64,000 bases of DNA from Bidens hawaiensis (Eukaryota; Streptophyta; Magnoliopsida; Asterales; Asteraceae): contig JAIQDT010007370.1 of NCBI GenBank assembly GCA_021521415.1, positions 56,591-120,590 of the forward strand, in the 5' to 3' direction. Of this stretch, positions 35,140-45,686 are shown piece after piece. Positions within the stretch are counted from its first letter, which is position 1. Each line of letters opens with the position of its first letter. The notes beneath the pieces were generated by a model. The model worked only from the letters and a program-made list of their open reading frames with translations, ran no database searches and was not told the origin of the DNA. Position numbers and translations under genes: made by a program.

Positions 35140-36042
35140 GTTTAAGATAGAATAGCTTATGGTATACCATAGGGTTTTATGAAGGAAAGTATGTAAGTAT
35201 GTATGCATGTATATAAATTATGTGTGAAAGAAGTAAGAGCAAAGTAAGGTATGAATATGTATCTTCGGACGCGTATGAGTAAGGACATGAATGTATTGTA
35301 TGTTAATTGATTAACTAGAACTCACTCAGCATAGCTGACTTTTAGTATGCACGTAGGCAAATAAGTTGAGGCAGTTGGCTTGAGGAGGGACACATGGTAC
35401 GAGCTAAAGAGACTGGCATCTATGAAGAAGTGTCATGACTATTTTATGTTATGTTATGAAAAGACAATTTGTATGTTAAGACAAAAATGAATGTTTGTAA
35501 TCTGATGTTGAAGTTTTAAATTATTCCGCGAAAGTTTAAATTAACTCTGATTTTAGAACTGTGTTCATGAGTAAATCCAACACCAAAGTAGGGTTACCGG
35601 GAACGGGGCCTTACAGAAAAGAAACAAGAGGATTAGTGAAGTGCACATCTCAGAACTCTCCCTCTTTGATACCAAGAAAAGAAAGTCCCAAGCAAGCAGC
35701 TTACACTTTAAAAGGAAGACCTTGAAGGAGTGCTTGGCTATGAGAGAAGTTATGCAGGAACCAAACTCAATGGTGCAACAATTTGGGAGAATCACGTACA
35801 TAACGTACAATCAGCATAATGATTCAATCACTTTGAGAAACGTGTCTAGAATACCCATTGCTGTGATAAGACATGATGAAGATCTAAAAGTTATGCATCC
35901 ACAGGACCTTCAAGACTTGATTACTGCAAAATTTCCATTTACCTCCTCTGATTCCGTAGAGCTAGACATGATTAAACAGAAGGCAGCCTACGTAAAGAAA
36001 ATGAAAGAAAATGCTGATACAGGGAGCAGGAGAAGAAGATAG

Positions 36043-36258
36043 CAGATGGAGCTCAAAGAAAATCAATTTTATTTATATTTATCTTTGTATTTGTATTTGA
36101 TGTAAAAACTTTAATTTGTAATGCCCAAGTGGCAGAATTCCTACTTATGTAATGAAATGACATGTTCTCAAATGATATATTTTTGATGTCTGATACATGT
36201 GTAACTCTATGCAGGTATGTTTTGGTGCATCTGAGCTTGTTCCAATCTAGGGGCAGAT
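36043..36258 (+). other. 3' untranslated region and polypurine tract of C
   Basis: Non-coding. AGGGGCAGAT (36249-36258) abuts the LTR start and is a good polypurine tract, setting C on the plus strand. Confidence 0.75.
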
Positions 36259-37291
36259 TGTTGGGTCAGATTTATGATAAGGAAGATTGGAATCTTCTCA
36301 ACCTACTCAGAAAATGGCTAAGTATGGACTTCGAGCAAGCACAGACGATCGAGCATGGTTTTACTACTTCGAGCAAGGTCTTCAGAACCTTAAATGGTTG
36401 ATTCTTCTAAATGTTATGGCTTCGAGCATGCTACACTTCAACGAGCAAGAGTATTCTTCTATCGAGCATGGATTGCCAATCGAGCAAACAACTTGATCAT
36501 ACAAGTTTTAACCAAGTGTTACGAGCACAGGATAATCGAGCACATGGGGACAAGCATGGACGCAATAAGAAGATGTCACGTGCTCAAAGAAAGGACTTCG
36601 AGCACAGTTCAGTTCCCGAGCAAGATTTACATCCATGCATGCTAAAGATTGCTGAATAAATATAACTAAAGACATCAAGAAGAATGAGCTTGCTCAATGG
36701 ACTAGTTCGAGCAAAGCATGGACCAGTCAAGAAGGATGAAGTCTGCTGGAAGGGAATATCTTCACTGAAGATATTCTAAGTAAAGTATGCTCGAGCACAC
36801 TCATCGACCATACCTAGGATAGTGAGTTTGCTCGAGCAAGATTGTTACCTTACTCGAGGACTCAACACTTGTATTATTTTGTATTTCATTATGTAATGAT
36901 TAGGAACTTCTAGAATGAATGTCAGGGTCTATAAATAGGGGTCCTAGGTTTCCATTTAACGCATGGATAACGATGCACACAATACGAGAAACATTCCAAA
37001 AGAATATTCCATTTGTTTCCTCGTACAGCTGCCTCCGCTGCCGTCACACACGAAACCCTAGACATTCCTTTCACTGTTCCATTAATGATATATTAAATAC
37101 AGTGAATCTTTGTCTTTGAATATTCTTTTACTGATTATCTATTATTGTTTTGTGTTTGCTATTTTCACTCCTTCGTTCCCACTTGTTGGATATCCTGATT
37201 CCGCAGGGATATTCAATAGGCCTTTAAGTAATCGGGTCGGTGTGTTCTTGTCAACCTTTTCGAAGGTTTCACTCGACTCCCGGTCCTGACA
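36259..37291 (+). mobile_element. 3' LTR of copia element C
   Basis: 1,033 bp, TGTTGGGTCAG to GGTCCTGACA. It matches 13016-13746 plus 20550-20820. It has 14 copies of CGAGCA within 36340-36841 and a TATA box at 36930-36937. It abuts a truncated LTR of element B at 37292. Confidence 0.88.
36930..36937 (+). promoter_or_regulatory. TATA box of element C 3' LTR
   Basis: TATAAATA within CTATAAATAGGGG, same setting as 13671-13678. Confidence 0.75.
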
Positions 37292-38153
37292 CTTAAATAT
37301 AATTTTGTAGTATAAAATGCCATAAAATGCCTTAAAATAATGCAAAAATTCCTAAAATCAAAATTGGTTTAGCTTTTATTATCCCTAGCTAGTCTTTAAA
37401 TATTCGTATTTATTACATTTAAAGTTTGAGATGTTTGGTTGCTTCGGTTTCATTATCGTGTTTTCGTCTTATATTACAAGTTTAGCTTCGATTTCAAGGT
37501 GAGTTTCTCACACCCCATTTTTTTACGTTTTTATTACTTTTTGTTGTAGCATATGTATCCTACAAAACTTCAAGTATTTACGATATTGCTTACAAACTAC
37601 AATTCATTACATGGACTTGTGTGTTTACTTGATTACTTGCTCAGTGGTTGCCTAAATAGTACGATCATACGCCCCCCTTTGCACTCAGGTCCATTTGTAT
37701 CGAGTGGAAAAGGGACCCTGTATCCGAGTACGTTGGCAGCCCCAACTGGAAAGGACCTTCGTTTGTTCTTTACCCTCAGGTCCATTGCATCAAGTGTAAA
37801 GAACCCTTAAGTGCTCATTTCACAAGTTTCATGGAATTGAATGATTTTTACGTACTATATCAAACTGTGGGAATCTCACAAGCTATGTTCATAGCTGACT
37901 TTATTTTATACATATGTTACAGGTGCAAAGATACGAGGATGAAAGTTAGAAGACACATAGAATGCCTAGTGGATATTGAAATAACAACTTATCATTTGTA
38001 TATATATTTGTTACAACTTATATTATTTGATAAACTTGTGTTACATGAAAATTGAAATAAAATAATGTTATTATGGTCACCTAATAGTGTCACGTGTGTT
38101 TGAGCAATCTGTACGTCACAATTAGGCGTTTCCCCTTTAGCCGAGGTGTTACA
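37292..38153 (+). mobile_element. 5' LTR fragment of element B
   Basis: The last 862 bp of an LTR, matching 47312-48191, ending GAGGTGTTACA just before the PBS. The first about 1.6 kb is missing, replaced by element C. It holds AGGTGAGTT at 37497 and the stem-loop AGCTAT/ATAGCT near 37880. Confidence 0.85.
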
Positions 38154-38156
38154 GAT

Positions 38157-38168
38157 TGGTATCAGAGT
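38157..38168 (+). other. Primer-binding site of element B
   Basis: TGGTATCAGAGT, one mismatch to the initiator Met tRNA complement, three bases after the LTR. Confidence 0.85.
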
Positions 38169-38870
38169 CGTGGCTACAAGATAGGACATTAGACGTAGTG
38201 TTCTAGGTAGCTATAGCTTATTTGTTAAAGGTCTAGATTGCATAATAGAATTATGTGAGCCTCTACTTGATTGTTTAAACGCACTTATTATTACTGTATT
38301 ACTATACTGCGGATTTCATTAACGCCTCTTGAACACAAGCACACACACACATTGTCACACTCCGTTAAGCGATATGTGGAAGCGTAAAACGGAAATGTAA
38401 CAGGTACAACTGGTATCAAATATATTGTTCATAAAGAAACATTACTAACTAATTTACAATATATTACATCGTTCTAACATCTTTTACAAACTGAGTGATT
38501 CAATCAAACTAGTCCGTTAACTACTTCTATCCATACTCGAATGCTCATAGCATCGATCACAATCCGAACCCGAAACACATAAGCAATCTATTCCGCCTTT
38601 CTGATTACCTGAAAAACATGTTTAAAAACGGTCAACTACGAATAGTTGGTGAGTTTCATAAGTTTTAACGAAATCAGTTCTGCGTACCACACAGTCATAA
38701 TTTGTATGTAAGCGTGTATGTAAAAATATGTATTTACGTTTGTATATATATGTACAGTCGTATGCTTGTGTGTACATATGCACACATGTAAGTTTATAAT
38801 ATGAGTTCGAAATCACAATAAAATCGTGACTGTTTATTCGTATCGTGTGTTTCCATTTTTCCATGTTTAA

Positions 38871-39004
38871 TCAACCACTGTGGCCCCCTTTCCGCCCACA
38901 ACGGTTCCACATAAATTCAACCATTGTGGCCCCCCTTCCGCCCACAACAGTTCCTCGTAACATCAACCACTGTGGCTCCCCTTCCGCCCACAACGGTTCC
39001 ACAT
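38871..39004 (-). repeat. Minisatellite 1 of solo LTR 3
   Basis: Three units of about 55-60 bp each with TCCGCCCACAACGGTTCC or a close form; single extra copies at about 39127-39160 and 39412-39440. Confidence 0.88.
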
Positions 39005-39211
39005 AGAGTCAAACATTGCACAGTGTACACACAATAATTAGGATTTTCTACACATAGTATTTCCTACGCCTATTCACATAGCATGTATATAGATACACAT
39101 ACATATATAGTATTTATCACGTATCACCAAACACTGTGGCTCCCCATCCGCCCACAATACGCATAATCACATTTTTTTCTTAACATTCATGTCATAATTA
39201 AGCTAGTTGGT

Positions 39212-39405
39212 TTAGTTGCAGCAGAACTTGGCTCATAGTCCTTACTCAACTTTAGTTTATTAAGTTGTAGCAGAACTTGGCTCATAGACTATACTCAACT
39301 TTACTTTATTAAGTTGCAGCAGAACTTGGCTCATAGGCCATACTCAACTTTATTTTATTAAGTTGCAACACAACTTGGCTCATAGGCCATCTCAACTTTA
39401 GTTTG
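39212..39405 (-). repeat. Minisatellite 2 of solo LTR 3
   Basis: Four units of about 54 bp containing GCAGAACTTGGCTCATAG, separated by CTCAACTTTA. Confidence 0.9.
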
Positions 39406-39440
39406 GTACTATTGTGGCCCCCCTTCCGCCCACAATAGCC

Positions 39441-39526
39441 CCATGGTCATCACAGACCACGTTATTCATCCATGGCAATTACAGACCATGTTATTCACCC
39501 ATGGCCGTTACAGACCACGTTATTTT
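39441..39526 (-). repeat. Minisatellite 3 of solo LTR 3
   Basis: Three units of about 29 bp containing TTACAGACCACGTTATT or a close variant. Confidence 0.88.
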
Positions 39527-42500
39527 TAACAGTACGCAACATATTTGTATAAACGTGTTGTCACGTGTAATTTTTTTATGTTTTGGTATTCGTACCATAT
39601 TCACTTTATTTGTCATCCAAGAATACTATTCACCATTCATTCTCACGCAATCAATCATTATGTTTATAGGGACTTTTTGTCTGTCAACGTTCAGACAATT
39701 TATATCTTGAACTGTTTCCAGATAGATAACGTATATAAATATGCTTTTCACCCTAAAAAGTTCGTAAACAGTCTGAAAAGAAGGGTCATGAAACTCACGG
39801 TTTTGTAGGTACTCAGTGCGAGGTTAGCTCGGGGTTCATTTCCCTTGCTATCACTTAGTCCCTAAAATTAATATTATAATAATATTAAAATTTTAATATT
39901 ATTATATTCCTCATACTAGATTGGGCTGTATTGCTAATCTGGGTATAGCTGTTACACCCAGAAAGTGTCGGTAGGTTTAGATTGTGATGTTGTTCAATGT
40001 CTAATGTTTAAAATCGAACTTGGCTCAGTTTTCCCGTTTCACCAGCTTGGCCAAGTTGCTCGTTTACGCGTTTGGAAAACAGTTATGGGGATGTAAGCTT
40101 GGGTAAATGTGTTGGTTGATAAAATGATTAAGTTATAAATTAAGATCACAATTTGGGGGTCTAGATTTGCTATGGGGCTCGTTTCCGTTTATTCAGTTTG
40201 AGATGGAGAAAAACGCGCACAATCTACCCAAATTTTCTGGATTTCTCACAAAAAGTTTGTTTTTACATTATTAATCTGAAAATATGCTTCTTGATCGTTT
40301 TTGATGTTCTGATATCCCAGCAGGTTCGTTAATCATGAACTTGCCGGTTTTCGTCAGAATTGAATTTGTTTAATCTTCAAATTAGCATTATTAATTATCC
40401 GTTAATCATTAGATCATGAAAATTTAGACACTTATCAAATAAAATATGTATATTTTTATAAATATATTTCTGTAATTATTTACTGATTTATAAATTTATA
40501 AAAAATCATTTTATATGCTATATTTAGCCCGAAAATCATCCGTTTATACCAAATATTTTCCAAAAAATCCGTCAAAATTCCTATGTGATCAAACCACTTC
40601 CCAAAATAACCTGTAGCAATTCCAGAAGCTAACAATCTTGCCAAAAACCATTTTCGAGCCAAAAACGACTATGAAAATCCGAATAAACGCAATTGCACAA
40701 AACATACCTAGGTTTTTCCAAGTGACCCCAAACTTGATATGTGATCATAATATATCAAATCTAAGTTTCCCAAATAATTTCATAATTTTTCCACTATTTT
40801 AAGTATTTTCCCCAAATAAATGCCCAAAATCGGTAATAAATTCGCCAAATATTCTCAGATGGGCGAAAAATTACCAAATTTGGACAGGGACTCAATGATA
40901 TGGTCTCTGATGTCCCTGAAAATTTCATGACCTAACAATAGGCACATCACAACCTTAACCTAAACAACGCATAATCAAGTAAATCGGTATAACTTTTGCG
41001 GTTTTGGTTCGTTTTCGCTTTCTTAATCAAGTTTCCGGGTTTTTGTGCTTCTATGTATCTAGGTATAGGTATTATATCACAAACCAAGCATGAATCATCA
41101 AGAGACCAGCCCTGAAAGTTAGGGTTTCGGTTAGGGTTCTAAACAGAACTTTTAAACCGTAAAAACTTCGTTTAAACCCTCAAATCCGTGTTTACGGCCA
41201 AAAACACTATCAAACCAGGTTCCTAACCATGTGTTCGATCAAACCATATTTTTAAACAATTTTTAGGGTTTTTGCATGGTTAGAAGTTATTTTGGGTAAT
41301 CAAACTATGTTTATATGTAATCCAACATGTTTGAACAAGTTAAAAATTGATCAAAATGACAAGTTTACCTAGGGTTTTGGTTAGAACATATGAAGAAGCA
41401 CCCTAGCAGCTGCAAATGGCCAGATTTGTTTTGTGGAAAAGCTTGTGAATTAAGCTAGAGAAAAAAAATATATAAAAAGGGGTTTCCAGTCCACTTTGGC
41501 GGGCTGGACTTCTTGGGCCCCCTTTTGGGCCCAATTTTGGCCCCTTAGTCTCGTTTTCCTAGTCCGATCATGAAATCCCGAGTACAAGTCTATTTTGGGT
41601 TCGGTTTTTGGCAAGAAAAATCTATTGTGTACGACAAACAGTGCGAAAACGAGTCTTTTTCGGGCATTTTTGTGTAAATTTAGAAAAACATACCATTTGT
41701 TTGTAAAAATTGAAAATATTTTCACGGACAGCTTAAAACATCCCCAACAAGTGTTTGATAGATCTTTTTTGGCTTAACGGATGATACAATGCTTCTTTCG
41801 GAACTATCTTTCGCGTTTAAATCCATAGCTGGTAGTTAAGCGAGCATGTTTTCGTTTAACTAGTTTGCTATCATACTAAGGTCTTAATATCAATATTTTG
41901 GCTTATAATAGACGTATATCACTTATAGATGCCCCCCCGGGATATCTGGGTCATAACCAGACCCATTCGATTATTCGTTTGTTCGATACGCAATAAGCGG
42001 TTAATCGCTTATTCGATAAACAATTGCTAAGGCATACTCGATTTTTGTCACAAATGTCACACACATGTCTAAGGCTTAGGCCTAAAACAAGTTTTCTCAA
42101 AAGCAATTTCAAGCAATTTTCAACTTCATTGTTTCGCTAGTTCATCTTCTTAAAGACCATGCCCCCTTTGTGATAAGGATAATTGCACTCCTTAGGATGT
42201 CACACAGGTCATGGTGGTTCATGCGACGTGTGACTCCGACCCTCAATGTTTTACAATTTGTTTTAGCTAAAAGTCTGATAAGTCGTGGTGATACACGAAT
42301 ACCCAGCTTTTGGATCGATTTGATTTCGCATTTTTCTTTATTATTTGGTTGGAACATACAAGTCATGATGATTCGTACAACGTGTGATTCCAAAGACTTA
42401 ATTGTTCATATTACGGTTTTGAAAAGTCATTGGGTTATGTGAGTAGTTGAGTTTTTTTTAATTCGTTTTCTGTGGTTATATATTCACTGGAATTTCTAAA

Positions 42501-42541
42501 TGTCGTGCTATTACAAGAATTGTTAAATTTCAGGTTGTTTT

Positions 42542-42578
<37 letters not shown>

Positions 42579-45500
42579 TTTACTGTTTTGGGTTTAAAAT
42601 TTGAAATTCGAAAAGTCATGGTGATACTTGAATTGTCGATTTTCAGTTCGTTTTCTCTATATAATTTGCTTATTACTATGGTTTTAATTGAAAATACGAA
42701 AAGTCATGGTGGAACCTAAACACTCAATTTTCAATTCAATTTCATTACCCATATTAGGTTTGTATTAATTTCATGTTTTCATTTCAAACTTGATATATTT
42801 TCCCATATGTTTATTCAAAAATTTACGAGATTAGTATTATTGAAATGTGAAAACTTATACTCACTCATGAGCACTTCGATTTCGATTTCAAATTTTGTTT
42901 CATTCGATTGTACTTATTTATTTATTTTCATACTTATAGATGGATTCCGATTTTTAGGAATCTCTCATGTAACGTTTCTTTTGATTTTGATATGAATTTC
43001 ATATTTACATCCAATGTCACGCGAATAGTTCACACTTCATGTCTTTTCGTTCTCCTCGACGCTTCCCTAGAAACTCAACCCACAAAAGGACAACCCAAAT
43101 CATCAAGCAATTGACCATCGCAATCCCAACCATAACAAACCAAGATTCATTACTGACCACAACAATACATTCAAACCCCAAAGATATGCCTAAGTCAATC
43201 CAAACCCAACACAACTCTTGGATACTCAAACCTAACCCAACGAAAATACTTACTCGGGAACCCACCCTTTGTGTAACACTTGCAATTCCACCACTCTACT
43301 ACCGCAATGTTGAAATGCTTCAAATTGTGATGCTCTCAGCCACCTCATCACCCTTGCCGAGAATCTATACATACTCAACACCACCCATTCGATTCCAACG
43401 ACCTGTTATCTAACCATTTATCCCAACCATACGCTCATGTTTAAAGCTTACTATCATCAGAGTACCTCGACACACCCGCAAGACGCTGAAAAACCTAAAT
43501 CGTTTCCGCTATGCGATAACTTACTATGCTCCTTGTCGTCTTAAAAGTTTAGTCTTTTCGGCATCAATGCTTTATCCCTTCAAAGTCATCCACCATACTT
43601 GAACCTTTTAAAAATTAATTAATTAATTAATTTGCCATGCATATGTTTTCACGTATTATTCCTCTTATAAACACCTTTTACGCAAAAATTTCAAATATAG
43701 ATTATTTTTAAATAGTCAATAAGCAAATATATATATCCATATATATTCACAAAAATATTTTTACACAAAGTATAATCAAGATATTTTTCAAAAGAAAATC
43801 TCATTTTTAACCAAATGGGTTATCCCCAATATTATTTTTATTACTATTCATACAGTCGGTATTATTACTATTACTATAATTATTATTATTATCATTTTTA
43901 AAATTAATATTACTATTATTATCGTTATTGTTGTTAGTATTATTATTATTCCAAAAAGATCTTTAAAATAAGATTGTTTTTAAGTTAAATAAAATTTGTT
44001 ATAAATTTCTCGTATCACCATTTACTCAATAACCAACTTCTTCATACTTGTTAAGTCCGTGAGTCCCGTTAATATAATATTATCACTATAACAGTTATAA
44101 CATTTGACGATCCTCCATAATGTTTTCATAAGACCCAACCCGACAGAAAATCTTTTATACTAAAATGTTTATAAAGTTTCGCGAACTTTAGTACTTACTA
44201 AATGTTTCTTTGCAAATTATTATTTTTCCTTGAGTTATATTAAAAAAAATCACGTTTTTACAATGGATTTTCACAAACTTAAACGAATCTCAACAATCAT
44301 TTCTTTTCCCCTTCCTTTCAACGCCAACGAGTTTCTAGTTAATAAGTCATACCATCGCCCCCATAATAGTTTTCATATCGCAACCCATCTTCGAGAAGCC
44401 AAGCATTGCAAGCTACCTTTTGTTTCCCTCCTTTCTGTTTCATATAGATATTATTCCGTTTGGACACTATCGAGATAATTTTTATGTAACAATTTTTTCG
44501 AAGATTGTTTACAAATCTAATATTGAGTTTAATTATTCGATAACTGGTGAAATATTGTCATGCATAGTTGCATTTTGAATCGGTTTACTTGTTATTTCAA
44601 TCTCGTGGTCTATAACCGATTTCCCTTAAGCATAATCATTTAGTGGAGGTTGGGACTATGAGCATGTTATTATACATGTTGAGTTGTTATTGTTACACAA
44701 GTTATTTTGATTGCGTGAGTAGACCTAGTTCCGCTCAATGTTTTATTCGAATCATTTTGCATTCTTGGTTCCTATATTTTATCAATTTGACAAAGGTTTT
44801 ACTGTGGTTTTGAAGTTTCAAATGATGTTTTATCTATTTGAGACCAAAGTTGTAGTTTGATCTCGAAGTTACAATTATTTATTTATCTCAATGTTGCCCT
44901 TATTTACATTGATATTTTCATAGTTTATCGAGTCATTATTGACTCCAAGGAACTTACTTGATTCTTTTATAAAGTTTCGTTATTATTCTCAGACCCAATG
45001 CTTATCGACTTACGTGTTTACATTTTGTAGCTCAATGCTACGTTTACTTAACATGTTATTGTCAACTTTATTATTTCATGTTCATGATTTCAATTGATGT
45101 CATCCGTTATTCTAATTATTTCATACCTCTAAAGAGTTTCGCGCATTTTGTTTGTATCTTTAAAAATTCAATGATTTCATATTCTCGCTTATTCTTGACC
45201 TTAAGGACTGGTTTCTATATTTTATTAAATTTTTGACCTTTTTAGTTCATCATTCTTGAATTCTAAAGTTTTCACATAAGGACTTATTATATTTTTAAAC
45301 CCACACAATGGGACGGATTATGTGGACCATCCAACGATAAAGGTAATTATGGGTCGACACATAATTATCCAAGTCCTCGCATGGAAGACATAATAAGTAC
45401 GTTGTGTGCAATAACTCGAAACCTGGAATGATATTGAAAGATGGGACAAATGAAATATGATAATGGTATGGTGGATATGCATCTGGTACATCCTATATGT

Positions 45501-45686
45501 AAGTGTCCTTACCATATTCCCGTTTGTGGAGTCTTTCAGGTCATTTAAAGATTGACGTTATTGTTTTATTTAAATATGTATATAAAAATCGTTAAAACTT
45601 TTAAAAAACTCCTTATTTAATTGCTTTCTTGTAAAATTTTATTTTTATTTTAATTTCGGGACGAAATTCTCAAAAGTTGTGGATCC

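Larger units (their letters stand above)
34270..35620 (+). mobile_element. Solo LTR (distinct gypsy family) with TSD GAAAA
   Basis: About 1,341 bp (34275-35615) flanked by GAAAA at 34270-34274 and 35616-35620. The right end GAACGGGGCCTTACA is like other LTRs here; the left end starts TTTCGC rather than TG, so the terminus may be altered by the hairpin array. It carries AGGTGAGTT at 34721, the stem-loop CAGCATAGCTG at 35328-35338 and two tandem arrays. Confidence 0.72.
33890..36042 (+). pseudogene. Post-pol ORF of copia element C, split by a solo LTR
   Basis: Exon-like parts at 33890-34274 and 35616-36042 read in one frame when the inserted LTR and one TSD copy are ignored. The first part has 92 codons to a stop at 34166, then another stop (TGA, 34172), then stays open to the insertion. 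TAG and TGA there fit C-to-T decay. The second part (about 140 codons to 36042) is basic at its start and end, ending SRRRR. No domain is recognised. It lies between the pol region, now missing, and the polypurine tract, where Sirevirus-type elements carry an extra ORF. No homology with the H extra ORF is evident. Confidence 0.55.
38348..42066 (-). mobile_element. Solo LTR 3 with TSD CACAT
   Basis: 38353-42061 (3,709 bp) flanked by CACAT on both sides; the joined flanks match the leader of A at about 7570. Same family as solo LTR 4 (55394-57675), in opposite orientation, but 1.4 kb longer because of three tandem arrays at 38871-39526 and other inserts. The minus strand is taken as sense because the ACTCACC stem-loop reads on it (38655-38632). 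Confidence 0.9.
38154..45686 (+). mobile_element. Non-coding interior of element B, carrying solo LTR 3
   Basis: Excluding the nested LTR it is about 3.8 kb. The first part matches the interior of A. Short frames exist (for example 43039-43413) but none carries gag or pol motifs, and it includes ATT-rich runs at 43850-43960. A large retrotransposon derivative (LARD) is the best fit: LTRs, PBS and leader without coding capacity. The sequence before the 3' LTR (GGGACGAAATTCTC, then AAAAGTTGTGGATCC) resembles the end of gypsy elements with a weak polypurine tract. Confidence 0.72.

Noticed and set aside
33890..36042. A host gene with an inserted LTR
   Set aside because: Possible, but its place just before a copia polypurine tract and LTR on the same strand makes an extra retroelement ORF the simpler reading.
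43039..43413. 124-codon frame in element B as a gene
   Set aside because: No motif, proline/threonine-rich, and the matching part of A is interrupted by a gap; probably a chance frame.
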